Assembly: GCA_964364175.1 (NCBI GenBank) | Contig: CAYILR010000011.1 | Location: forward strand, 1 to 64,000 | Reading direction: 5' to 3' | Length of the DNA: 64,000 nucleotides | DNA from: CAYILR01 sp964364175 | Lineage (GTDB): Bacteria; Bdellovibrionota; UBA1018 | Part shown: one piece after another, positions 7,083-15,740 of the stretch | Layout: every line of letters begins with the position of its first letter | How positions within the stretch are numbered: position 1 is the first letter of the stretch | The notes under the pieces: generated by a model | Database searches by the model: none | Seen by the model: the letters and a program-made list of their open reading frames with translations, nothing else | Told to the model about the DNA's origin: nothing | Translations under genes and position numbers: made by a program

Positions 7083-8456
7083 TTACCCTTCGCCCTCGGG
7101 TGTATCCGTGGGCGGCATTCCGGGCGCAGGAGGGGCGTCTCCAGCGCCGAAACTTCTTTCGACAGCCTGGATGACTTTCCTGAATTGCGAGGATTTGTAC
7201 TTGCCCTGGACTTCAATGACGAATTTCTTGGGGTCGAAGGTCTTGGGATTGAGGCAAGCCTGCTTGGCCATTTCGTGTGCGACCACAAAGAGCGTAGCCA
7301 GAGGAGCCATGTAGGTATGGGTCATTTGCCGAGGCCACCCTGAACCATCGGGTTTCTCGTGATGCTGGGCGATGATCTGATCGACGTCGGGGGGGACTTC
7401 GTGGAATCCTTTGGCGATCTCTGCTGCACGCACGGGGTGGAGTTTGAATGTCTGGATTTCTTGCGCGCTGAATCCTTTTTCCTTGGCTTCGTCAGGGTTG
7501 TCACACTGGGCGAGTAGTTGATTTTCTAAAGTAATGTCATGTAAAAAAGCAGCGAGTGACAGTTTGTGGAACGTCATCTCGGATCCCCATTCCATTTGGG
7601 TCGCGATCGCGCAAGCAAAGTACCCGCACATCATGCTGTGGGATGCGATGTAGCGCTCGGGGCTGGCCTGCATCTTGGCCAAGATGTCGGCCAGGCGAGG
7701 GCTTTTTCCGAGAACTTTGACGGCCATCTGAACTTGGGTTTTAGCGAGCGATTGGACTTCCTTGGTGAACCCCATTCGGGCACCGAGTTCGCGAACGGTC
7801 TCGAGTGCATCGGTGCTTTTTGCGGTCGCTTCTGCGAATGGGATCGGGGTTTGCATCAGTGTTTTTTCGAGTTCGAGGCGGTATTTGTCGATGAATTCGC
7901 CGCACTGAGCTTTTTTGATGTACAGGAATTGCACGCCCTTTTGCTGGGTGTACTTGACCAGGTCAGAAGTTTCGAATGCGTCGCCTTCTTTGAACAGAAG
8001 GACATATTTTATATCGGAGAGCTTGATGTAGAGATCGCCCTTGAGCGGATAAACGGACAAGAGGATCGTGGTTCTGATTTTGCAGAAATCATCCGGATTC
8101 TCGGGTGCCTCGCTCTTGCTGCTTTGAACGAGCGGCAGTAGGGTGGTGAGCAGCGTTGATTTCGGGATCAATTGAGTGATGCTTAGCGTGGGCAACATCT
8201 GTTGTTCCATCACGTCTGTGCAATAATAGCAGGGGATTTTTGAGGTCTTGAGTCGGAAGGGTTCCAGGTCTTTGAGACTGCCCGAAGCCTCGTCGTAGAC
8301 GATCGCGTCCCAAGCAGGTGGATCGTCACCCGGGATGAGTGCGGACGCGAGAGCTAAGGTCGTAACCTCTTCGACCTCCGCTCCTGCGGAACTTTCCAAA
8401 GTGAACTGGACTTTGGCCCGGGTGTTTTCATCTTTAATGATCAATAAAATTTTCAA
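7083..8456 (-). CDS. HD-GYP domain protein with degenerate receiver
   Basis: The 457 residues begin with a response-regulator-like Rossmann segment (residues 1-110, LLIIKDE, VYDE) that lacks the typical full acidic pocket and lysine, so it is probably a pseudo-receiver. A middle region (120-250) is unassigned. Residues about 265-400 form an HD-GYP phosphodiesterase domain: HD at 306-307, H340, HHEKPDGSGWP at 365-375 and H394. HD-GYP enzymes hydrolyse cyclic di-GMP; the final motif reads GWP rather than GYP. A proline-rich tail follows. It lies between two secreted paralogues and divergent from the hydrolase at 8498. It links this locus to cyclic di-GMP control, as does the PilZ gene at 16395. 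Confidence 0.85.
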   Translation of the reverse strand: MKILLIIKDENTRAKVQFTLESSAGAEVEEVTTLALASALIPGDDPPAWDAIVYDEASGSLKDLEPFRLKTSKIPCYYCTDVMEQQMLPTLSITQLIPKSTLLTTLLPLVQSSKSEAPENPDDFCKIRTTILLSVYPLKGDLYIKLSDIKYVLLFKEGDAFETSDLVKYTQQKGVQFLYIKKAQCGEFIDKYRLELEKTLMQTPIPFAEATAKSTDALETVRELGARMGFTKEVQSLAKTQVQMAVKVLGKSPRLADILAKMQASPERYIASHSMMCGYFACAIATQMEWGSEMTFHKLSLAAFLHDITLENQLLAQCDNPDEAKEKGFSAQEIQTFKLHPVRAAEIAKGFHEVPPDVDQIIAQHHEKPDGSGWPRQMTHTYMAPLATLFVVAHEMAKQACLNPKTFDPKKFVIEVQGKYKSSQFRKVIQAVERSFGAGDAPPAPGMPPTDTPEGEG

Positions 8457-8497
8457 GCTAATTTGATTCTAGCGCGCAATCCGCTAGAGTTCTAGAG

Positions 8498-9280
8498 ATG
8501 AGATATGGGTATTGGATGATTATTTCTTCGGTATTTGCCGTGTCAGCTGCCGCGGGGCAGCCAATCGTCGAGGTGACCGATTTTTCATTGAAAGACCCCG
8601 GACGCTCAGACAAGGTCAAAACCCAGATTTTTCTCCCCGGGCACAAAAAAAAAGTAAACACAGTTTTGTTGTCACCGGATTGGCTAGAACCAGGAAAGCA
8701 GGGTCTCAAGCAGGCGCAGAGTTTTGCCAGGATGCTTGCGGCGCGAGGATGGGCTGTGGTTCTGATGCAACATCAGGATACAAAAGCGCGTATCGACGAT
8801 CGCAAGAATTGGAAGCGTCGTGCAATGGACGCTGGATTCCTCGTCAATATTCTGCCATGGCGGGAGGCTTTGTTGCCCCAGGTGCTTGGCAGAATGGATA
8901 CGACGAAATTCGCAGTCGTGGGAATTGGCGCAGGAGGATTTGCAGCTTTGGCTTTGGCAGGGGCCGAGCTGCAGGATCGAAAACTTTTTGGATTGTTTTC
9001 TTTCAAAGATGATCGAGTCGGCGCTTTCGCTGCGATCCAGCCTCCGGGTGAGGGGAGTTTTGGGTTGCATGCCGGATCCTGGGGAAGTTTGGGATCCGGG
9101 GCTATCTTGCTAGCGGATTGCCCGGGTGTAAAAAATGATTCGGGCAATGGAAAGAAAATATTCGACAGAATCTCTACTGGAAAAAACCGAGTTTACTACC
9201 AAGAGAAATCACCGAAGTGCGAATCCTCCCCAACACTCATCGAAAAGTTGGATCAATTTCTGCGATTGAACAGCAGATAG
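8498..9280 (+). CDS. secreted alpha/beta-hydrolase-like protein, nucleophile missing
   Basis: This is a 260-residue protein with signal peptide (WMIISSVFAVSAAAG). The order of elements fits an alpha/beta hydrolase such as dienelactone hydrolase: strand VNTVLLSPDW, helix QSFARMLAARG, strand WAVVLMQ, and the elbow VVGIGAGGFAALALAG at 141-156. The elbow normally reads G-x-S-x-G; here the third position is Gly144, so the usual serine nucleophile is absent. It may be a binding protein or use another residue. The stop codon TAG overlaps the first base pair of the palindromic element at 9279. Divergent from the HD-GYP gene, with 41 bases between them. Confidence 0.7.
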   Translation: MRYGYWMIISSVFAVSAAAGQPIVEVTDFSLKDPGRSDKVKTQIFLPGHKKKVNTVLLSPDWLEPGKQGLKQAQSFARMLAARGWAVVLMQHQDTKARIDDRKNWKRRAMDAGFLVNILPWREALLPQVLGRMDTTKFAVVGIGAGGFAALALAGAELQDRKLFGLFSFKDDRVGAFAAIQPPGEGSFGLHAGSWGSLGSGAILLADCPGVKNDSGNGKKIFDRISTGKNRVYYQEKSPKCESSPTLIEKLDQFLRLNSR

Positions 9281-9398
9281 ATTTTCCGTCGCAGATTTTT
9301 ATCTCAAGAGTCAATGCGACTTCGTGTCTCTCACTTTTCGCGGCATCGTGCCGCCGTTCGAATCGACTCTTGAGATAAAAATCTACGCCGAAAAATCT
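9279..9398. repeat. palindromic element, copy 1
   Basis: Arms 9279-9312 and 9365-9398 are inverted repeats, 31 of 34 bases matching, the inner 20 perfect. They enclose a 52-base core (9313-9364) with an inner hairpin GCGGC-ATCGT-GCCGC. A T-rich ATTTTTATT follows, so it can terminate the plus-strand hydrolase gene. The core recurs inverted at 9467-9518 with 44 of 52 identities while the arms are unrelated in sequence. Confidence 0.9.
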
Positions 9399-9429
9399 AT
9401 TTTTATTCCAAAGATCACTGTTTTGTTGA

Positions 9430-9555
9430 ATCAGATTGGGCTGCCAAAGTTTTTGTTCAAATAGTCGATTCGAGCGGCCGCACGATGCGGCGAAAAGCGA
9501 GAAACACGATGTTGTATTGACTATTTGAACAAAAACTTTGGTAGTCCAATCTGAT
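9430..9555. repeat. palindromic element, copy 2 (inverted)
   Basis: Arms 9430-9466 and 9519-9555 match in 35 of 37 positions and surround a 52-base core (9467-9518). Read on the minus strand, the core is a copy of the one at 9313-9364; the inner hairpin there is GCCGC-ATCGT-GCGGC, so both arms changed together. The outer arm ends at the base next to the stop codon of the gene at 9556. Confidence 0.9.
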
Positions 9556-11109
9556 CTACTTGTTGATGAATTGGATCGGCCTCGGCACCAAATTATATCT
9601 CTTATTCAGAATCTGATATCGCACCGTGATTCGATCGAAAATATTCACGGTAGGATCATCCTCGATGGCTTTTTTTCGAGCGGGATTGCGTCCTGCGTAT
9701 TCTTGGATGTTGACGCCAACATTGAGGTCCTTTGAACCTGATTTTAGGCGATTCATCATCGCTTCCTCAAGAGCATCATCCTCAATATTTCCGCCTCCAC
9801 CGCCACCCGAACCTCCGCCGCTGTAAGATTCACCAGCGCCACCGGCACTTTGGATCGCGGCTTGACCGATTTTGTCTAAGTGAGAACTCAGCTCGTTTTG
9901 CTGGCCGGGTGAGAGGCTTGCTCCTGCTGCGGCGAGAGCTGCAGGGACTGCTGCGGCCAATGCACTCGAAGCAGTGGGGTGCTCTTTGAAGAAATCATCC
10001 ATGGGTTGTTTGACTGCTTTTTCAAATTCGCTTTTGAGTTTAGGGTCTTTTCCTGCGTCCGGAAGCGAGCCACTGCTGCCACCGCTGTCGGATGCAGCGG
10101 CCTGTTGAGCGGCCTCGAACCCGCTGTCAAATCCACCACCACTGCCTCCTCCGGAAGGCCCGTGCTCTTGTTTTGCTACGATCGTGGAAGGAGCTGCTGA
10201 TGGGGCGTCGGAAGGAGATGCATTCGGTCTGGGCGAGGCGCTCTCTTCTAGATCCACGGCGCTGATTTTGTCTCGATCGCCTTGGATATCAGCAGCGGAT
10301 TTGATGTTGTTTTTTGCGGATTGCAGCTGGGTTTTGACGGCTTCGTTGGTTTGATAGGCTTGGAATGCGGTCATGGCTGCGGTTAAGCAGGCGCTGGTTT
10401 CGCTTTCTTCGTTTTCTCGGTATTCTTTGGCGGCTTTTGCTCGTTCTTCTGCTAGATTTTTGCTGGCGGCGGCCTCCTGTTCAGCTTGTGCTTTTGCGGC
10501 TGGACTGAGTTTATCGTTGATGTATTTTTCTTTATCGGCACTATTGCTAGAACCCCCCATGACCGCACCCATACCCAGGGACATCCCGACACCCGTGATG
10601 AAGCCCATGTAGTCTTTGGTGATCACTGCCGAGGCTGCTTGTCCGCCGATGTTGGCTGCTGAGCAAGTCGATAACCCCAGTGGCAAATCGGTTACACCTG
10701 GGGTCACGCATGCGCCCGTACAAACCGCAGCGACCCCCACCAGGATTTTCCATTTCATGTCGTTGCTTTTGGCGGCTTCGAGAGCGGTTTTCGCGGCCTC
10801 GCAGTATTTCTCTTTGAGCGCAATGTCGTTTTTACCGCCCGCCACGACCTTAGGTTTCCCGCTGTCTCCACCGCAGACTTTATTGTAGTCGGATTCCAGC
10901 CGGCCTTGGTCGTCGGACTGACCTGCGTTTTTGGCAAGTTCGTCTTCTTCTTTAGCCTGCTGTTGCAGTGAGGATTGCTGGCCTGGAGTTTGAGTTTGTG
11001 TGGTGGGTGCAGTGGCGTTTGCACGTTGGACGGTGGAAGCAAGCGCCAGTTGGATGACCAACGACCAGCATAGGAACTTTTCTATGGATCTTCTCCCCGA
11101 AACGTTCAC
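9556..11109 (-). CDS. large secreted Cys-containing protein, unknown (paralogue 2)
   Basis: This encodes 517 residues from a GTG preceded by TTGGGGGA. A signal peptide covers about residues 9-32 (VIQLALASTVQRANA). Then come a Q/K-rich linker, Cys-containing hydrophobic segments (VGVAAVCTGACV, STCSAANIGG, GFITGVGMSLGMGAVMGG), a Glu/Lys/Ala-rich helix, and low-complexity Gly/Ser/Ala tracts; the tail reads NIFDRITVRYQILNKRY. The same order of features occurs in the 5118-6935 protein, which supports a paralogous pair on either side of the HD-GYP and hydrolase genes. Possible surface or secreted component; no family recognised. Confidence 0.75.
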   Translation of the reverse strand: MNVSGRRSIEKFLCWSLVIQLALASTVQRANATAPTTQTQTPGQQSSLQQQAKEEDELAKNAGQSDDQGRLESDYNKVCGGDSGKPKVVAGGKNDIALKEKYCEAAKTALEAAKSNDMKWKILVGVAAVCTGACVTPGVTDLPLGLSTCSAANIGGQAASAVITKDYMGFITGVGMSLGMGAVMGGSSNSADKEKYINDKLSPAAKAQAEQEAAASKNLAEERAKAAKEYRENEESETSACLTAAMTAFQAYQTNEAVKTQLQSAKNNIKSAADIQGDRDKISAVDLEESASPRPNASPSDAPSAAPSTIVAKQEHGPSGGGSGGGFDSGFEAAQQAAASDSGGSSGSLPDAGKDPKLKSEFEKAVKQPMDDFFKEHPTASSALAAAVPAALAAAGASLSPGQQNELSSHLDKIGQAAIQSAGGAGESYSGGGSGGGGGGNIEDDALEEAMMNRLKSGSKDLNVGVNIQEYAGRNPARKKAIEDDPTVNIFDRITVRYQILNKRYNLVPRPIQFINK

Positions 11110-11238
11110 GCAAATCCCCCAATCAATAGAATATACATAAAAAATACCGGAGTCAATTAGTATACTTATATTATTTATTTTTATATCAAATTCAAAAAAA
11201 GTCGAAAGGAGATTGAGAACTGGGGGAGGAGTAAGAGT

Positions 11239-14166
11239 TTGAAATATTTGACTAAAACAATCAAATACAAAAACAACCGTGCAGACGCGGTATTTTGTCT
11301 ATTGGCTATACTGTCGTTGTTGCCTGCTTGCGGGGACTCGCTTCCCGTGGATGTGGATCTTTATAAAATCCCAAAACCTTCGCAGTCAGATCGGGCCTGG
11401 TTACCCGCAAAAGCAATCGACTTGGGAGAATTGGGCGGCAACTACCTGCAATTCAACTCGACCAAAATGAGTTTTGGCGACTATCGCTTCACTCACAACG
11501 GCTGGGGGGCTGTGTTGAGTGCATCGTTCTACAATGGGACTACACAACGAGCGTATAACCGTCTTTACAATGGCGACGGATCAGGATGGGCGGGATCAGG
11601 TGCGGGATACTCGATTGTCGATGACGGCACCCAAAGCACACGAAGTATTGCAGCGACGATGTCGAGCGGCGGCGTTTTTCTGAGTGTCATGAATGGCCTC
11701 ATGAACGATGGGGTGACGACACAAGCACAAAGCATTGGTTCTGCGGCGAACGGGGCTGGTTGGAATTTTTTCACCGCGGATGTGGGAGGCGTGGATCCTG
11801 TCGCGACTCACGCCACGACCACCAACAACGGGTACACGACCGATATTGCGTGGGATGCGACGAGTAGCGCTTATTTTGGATTTGTCGATGCGACTTCCCT
11901 GAGCGCGCAGGTTTTGCGTTATCTGGGGTTCACTGGCTGGGATGCTGCAGCACTGGTGGTAACCACTCCGGGGAATGCGAAGCAGGTCCAGGTGTTGAGT
12001 GAAGGAAGTGGGGTTACACTTTTGTGGCGGGGGGATGAAATACTCAAGGCTACGGCTCTGTCAGTAGGAGGATGGACTACAGCGGCAGCTGCCCCATTAA
12101 CTGATAGTGATTTTGCCTGCACCATTGGGGTTTATGGAGACATCATGTGTTGGGGTGCGAACGGGCATGGTCAGCTGGGCGTTGGCAATACCACTGACAA
12201 AAAGCAACCTGAGGATACTGCTTTGACGAACTCCTCAAATGCACTGGGTTTGTCGGTGGGCGGTGCACACGCTTGCGCGATTTTCGACAACGGTGCTGTG
12301 CGGTGTTGGGGAAACAACACGTCGGGGCAAATGGGAAATAATACAGTCACCGATTTAAAAACGGCCGGCGGTTCGAATATTAATTTATCCAGTACAGCAA
12401 CTGCGTTGAAAGTAGTCTCGGGTGGAGAACATTCTTGTGCGATTCTCAATGACTCGAATCGAACGATCAAGTGTTGGGGAAGTAATTTGAGGGGGCAGCT
12501 CGGGCATAATTTGGCGCCATGTATGGTTGGAGCGAATTGCGGTGATGGAGTGGGTGCTGGAGATAACATGGGGGACTATAGTGCTGGTTCTGGACTTCCT
12601 GTGGTAGGGGCGCCGCTGACGACCGCGACAGATATTGCAGCTGGGGCATTGCATTCCTGCGCACTTTTGTCGGCAGGGACCGTGAGCTGCTGGGGAGAAG
12701 GCGACGAAGGACAGCTTGGAGACAATACTAATACAGACAGTTCTGCTCCAGTGACAGTAACCAATACAGCGGGGAACCTGGGTAACGTAACTGCTGTGAC
12801 TGCAGGGAATTCACATACCTGCGCTCTTTTAGCTACAGGTGCAGTAGCATGCTGGGGAGCAAATGACTTGGGACAGGCGGGTTTGGGAGTTGTGGGAGCA
12901 CAATATGACCGAGCGCAAAGCAACAATGTCTCGACAACTGTAGGCTTTGCAGTCACTACGGGAGCAACACAAATTTCTGCAGGCTATGATCACACCTGTG
13001 CCTTGATCAATGACGGAACTATAAAATGTTGGGGTGATAATACCTACGGACAGGTTGGTAATGGCGCTGCCGCTGCGGGCGGAGTCTCCACCGCCGCAAC
13101 CGTAGTTAACCTTGCCGAAAAAGCGGTCCAAGTTTCCGCTGGAGGCTATATGTCCTGCGCGCGCCTGCTTTCTGGCGCGGTCCAATGCTGGGGCCGCAAT
13201 GATTTAGCGGGGGGAGGAAACATCGGCAACCCAGACGCAGCTTCTCCAGCCATCAAACCTTACACAACAGTAGTTGAATGCGCCGAAGGCGAGGGTGCTT
13301 GCGCATTGAACGCGGCCCGATCCCTGTCCAACGGAATCTCCTCAAATTTTGGCGAGACCCGAACCATCTCCGCAACGAGCCGATTTGATTTCACCGGCAA
13401 GGCGCAGGGATTTTCTGCAGCCACCGATGACATCGGAAATCTCGTAGCGGTTTACATTGAAGAAAAAAACAACTACGCCACGGCCTCATCCTCAGCGTGC
13501 GCATCCGCTGGGATGCGGAACTGCGCGAATCGAGTCTACGCGGTAGTCAGGTCGCCGAACGGAGTCTGGCTCGATCCGATGCAATTGGATACAGATGTTC
13601 CAGAAGGCAACTCAACTTATTTTCAGAGCACGGTCGAGGGTGGAATCAACTATCCCACTCCCTCAGTGGCTCATTTGGGCTACAGCACTTTCATAACAGC
13701 CTATCCTGTGACTGAAACCATTTCAGGCAGTCTAGCCAAGACCCACATTCGAGTCCGCACGTATAAAGCAGGAGTGGGTTGGGATGGCGCGGCCACTGGC
13801 CTGGGTTCGTTTTTAGTACCTGGCCCTCCGTATTACCGTGCGGTAAACGAGGTGAAAATTTCTGGGGACGGAGCGGGCAATGCAGTCGTCATGGCGCAAG
13901 TCGTGGATACGACCACGGCCTATCCAGGCGCGCATCTCAGAAAATACGGATACGTCGCGTACGTGTTTTCGAGCAAAACGGGGAAATGGACCGAAGGTCA
14001 GTGGATTTCAGGGGTGCCCACCTGTCCCGTCACGCAGGCGAATTGTCTTTCGCCTCGAATGGATGGTGCAATTTTTCAGGGTGAGCAGGGTGTTTTCGTA
14101 TTCCCTGCTCCAGAGGCAGAGGGTTCAACGAACGTCAGACTTTATTCTACGGAGTATGCGAGATGA
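11239..14166 (+). CDS. lipoprotein with seven RCC1-type repeats
   Basis: This 975-residue protein starts at a TTG preceded by GGGGGAGGAG. A lipoprotein signal ends at LSLLPAC (Cys about 31). Residues about 45-285 form an N-terminal region related to the next gene; residues about 290-665 hold seven repeats of the RCC1 type, each with a leading Cys (CAIFDNGAV, CALLSAGTV, CALLATGAV, CALINDGTI) and a C-W-G-x-N/D-x-x-G-Q-x-G signature; residues about 700-975 again resemble the C-terminal half of the next gene. RCC1 repeats make a seven-bladed propeller used for protein binding. The regularly placed cysteines may form disulfides, as expected outside the cytosol. Divergent from the gene at 9556; coupled to the next gene by an ATGA overlap. 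Confidence 0.85.
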   Translation: MKYLTKTIKYKNNRADAVFCLLAILSLLPACGDSLPVDVDLYKIPKPSQSDRAWLPAKAIDLGELGGNYLQFNSTKMSFGDYRFTHNGWGAVLSASFYNGTTQRAYNRLYNGDGSGWAGSGAGYSIVDDGTQSTRSIAATMSSGGVFLSVMNGLMNDGVTTQAQSIGSAANGAGWNFFTADVGGVDPVATHATTTNNGYTTDIAWDATSSAYFGFVDATSLSAQVLRYLGFTGWDAAALVVTTPGNAKQVQVLSEGSGVTLLWRGDEILKATALSVGGWTTAAAAPLTDSDFACTIGVYGDIMCWGANGHGQLGVGNTTDKKQPEDTALTNSSNALGLSVGGAHACAIFDNGAVRCWGNNTSGQMGNNTVTDLKTAGGSNINLSSTATALKVVSGGEHSCAILNDSNRTIKCWGSNLRGQLGHNLAPCMVGANCGDGVGAGDNMGDYSAGSGLPVVGAPLTTATDIAAGALHSCALLSAGTVSCWGEGDEGQLGDNTNTDSSAPVTVTNTAGNLGNVTAVTAGNSHTCALLATGAVACWGANDLGQAGLGVVGAQYDRAQSNNVSTTVGFAVTTGATQISAGYDHTCALINDGTIKCWGDNTYGQVGNGAAAAGGVSTAATVVNLAEKAVQVSAGGYMSCARLLSGAVQCWGRNDLAGGGNIGNPDAASPAIKPYTTVVECAEGEGACALNAARSLSNGISSNFGETRTISATSRFDFTGKAQGFSAATDDIGNLVAVYIEEKNNYATASSSACASAGMRNCANRVYAVVRSPNGVWLDPMQLDTDVPEGNSTYFQSTVEGGINYPTPSVAHLGYSTFITAYPVTETISGSLAKTHIRVRTYKAGVGWDGAATGLGSFLVPGPPYYRAVNEVKISGDGAGNAVVMAQVVDTTTAYPGAHLRKYGYVAYVFSSKTGKWTEGQWISGVPTCPVTQANCLSPRMDGAIFQGEQGVFVFPAPEAEGSTNVRLYSTEYAR

Positions 14167-15728
14167 GGCGATTTAAAATGAGAAATGATGAAAAATTATT
14201 ATGGTTGGCATTGTCAACTGTGCTTGCCGCATGTTCACCCGAGGTTGTCGAGTTCAAAAGCCCCAGCCCGCTGGCAGAGGGGATGCGCGGAAAGGTCTGG
14301 GCGGATTCGTTTTACCTGGATCCCAATCCTACGAATCCCTCAGTCAACGCATCGAGTAGCACGGTCGCTGGATTTGATTTTGTGGGAGCAGGAGATAGTG
14401 CAATGCTGGCTGCCTCATTTTATGACAGTACGACGGCCAAATTCATTGGTTATGCACGGCGCTACTCTGAATCCAGTGGTTGGAACTCCGCGGGCCCGGA
14501 TTTCACCGTAGTTGCGAGTTCGACCAATAGTTTGGGGCATACAGCGATCACAGCGAGCCCGGGCGGGTCTGCTTTTTTGGCAACTTTTTTTGAAGCTGCA
14601 AGTGCTGAGGCTAGAACCGCAGCTCGTTACACTTACTGGCTACCGCAACAGACGATGACCGCTGCATCGAGTGCAGCTCCGAGCTACGCGACAGCGTCTT
14701 CGACAGCATATGGTCCCGCGATCACGACCAGTTTTGATGCGGTTGGAAAAGCTTACACTTTCTATCACGCGGATGCTTTGGCGAGTGCTCATGTGACGTA
14801 TCAAGTGTGGGAGCCTGCGAGTGGAATGAGTTCATCGAGTCAACAACAAGTATTGAGTGCTTACACGGCGACTCCCACCACGAATTATCGCCGGGTCAGG
14901 TCTGTGTTTGATGGCAAACAAAAAGTCTGTGTGTTCGCAGAGGATGCTTCCTACACGGCAGCTACTCGCCGCATTTATGTTCGGTGCTTGGATACTGCGG
15001 GCAGCACCCTGGCGACACCGTCTTTTACCCCCACCATCAGTGCTGTGCCGACGGCATTGTCAGATGCAGATACAGCCGGGTTTGATGCTGCTGCGGACGG
15101 TGAGGGAAATATTGTGGCTGTATTCTATCAAGTGATGTCGGGCAAATGGCATTTGGGATCGAGCGTTTGCCGCAATGGAGTTTGGGACAAGGTGCCTACG
15201 CAAGTCAGCGGGGCGGTGGGGAATGGTTTTCAAGCCTTGCCGTCTGCAGTGTCGGGTGATCTGCAAATCTCACCTGGAATAGCGCACATCGGAAGTGGGA
15301 ACTTTGTTGCGGTATGGACCAGTATCAATACAAGCACCAAGAAATCAGGTTTGTACTATGCGGTCTATGACAAGGCGAAGGGTTGGTTGGAAGCAAAATC
15401 TTTTGGTGGAACTTCGGATTACACCACCACTCCTCCTTATGGCGCACTTCATGTTTTCTCTAATGGAAAAGATCAGGCAGGAGTGGCAGTGAATTACACT
15501 TCGGACGAGGCTGGACGTCATAAGGTTCTGGTCTCTCGATTCCAAACGGTAGAAGGTTGGGAGACGCCTGTACTCAAAGGCAACGGATGCATTCCAGCTG
15601 CAAATACAACGTCGTATTGTACGGGTCGCCCCGCGGGAGCAGTTTTGACTTCTGGACTTGCGGTTGTTGTGTATCAGGATCAGGACGCGAGTGGACGTTT
15701 TCGACTTGCTGGTATGGAGTATAAATAG
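14163..15728 (+). CDS. lipoprotein, beta-propeller-like, unknown
   Basis: The 521 residues start with a lipoprotein signal (LWLALSTVLAAC). The rest is built of short strands with recurring ASFYDSTT, GHTAITASPGGSAFLA, VFDGKQKVCVFAED and GDGEGNIVAVFYQ-like units, typical of a sialidase or kelch-like propeller without catalytic signature. The beginning and end match the flanks of the RCC1 protein upstream (for example ASFYDSTTAKFIGYARRY versus ASFYNGTTQRAYNRLY). ATG overlaps the previous stop as ATGA, so the two are translationally coupled and probably work together at the outer membrane. Confidence 0.75.
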   Translation: MRRFKMRNDEKLLWLALSTVLAACSPEVVEFKSPSPLAEGMRGKVWADSFYLDPNPTNPSVNASSSTVAGFDFVGAGDSAMLAASFYDSTTAKFIGYARRYSESSGWNSAGPDFTVVASSTNSLGHTAITASPGGSAFLATFFEAASAEARTAARYTYWLPQQTMTAASSAAPSYATASSTAYGPAITTSFDAVGKAYTFYHADALASAHVTYQVWEPASGMSSSSQQQVLSAYTATPTTNYRRVRSVFDGKQKVCVFAEDASYTAATRRIYVRCLDTAGSTLATPSFTPTISAVPTALSDADTAGFDAAADGEGNIVAVFYQVMSGKWHLGSSVCRNGVWDKVPTQVSGAVGNGFQALPSAVSGDLQISPGIAHIGSGNFVAVWTSINTSTKKSGLYYAVYDKAKGWLEAKSFGGTSDYTTTPPYGALHVFSNGKDQAGVAVNYTSDEAGRHKVLVSRFQTVEGWETPVLKGNGCIPAANTTSYCTGRPAGAVLTSGLAVVVYQDQDASGRFRLAGMEYK

Positions 15729-15740
15729 CTAAAACAAATT

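Noticed and set aside
7566..8141. Long plus-strand frame opposite the HD-GYP gene
   Set aside because: It is a shadow of the well-supported HD-GYP coding frame and shows no start signal or domain.
9293..9398. Simple Rho-independent terminator only
   Set aside because: A terminator alone would not explain a 52-base conserved core repeated in inverted form with compensatory changes.
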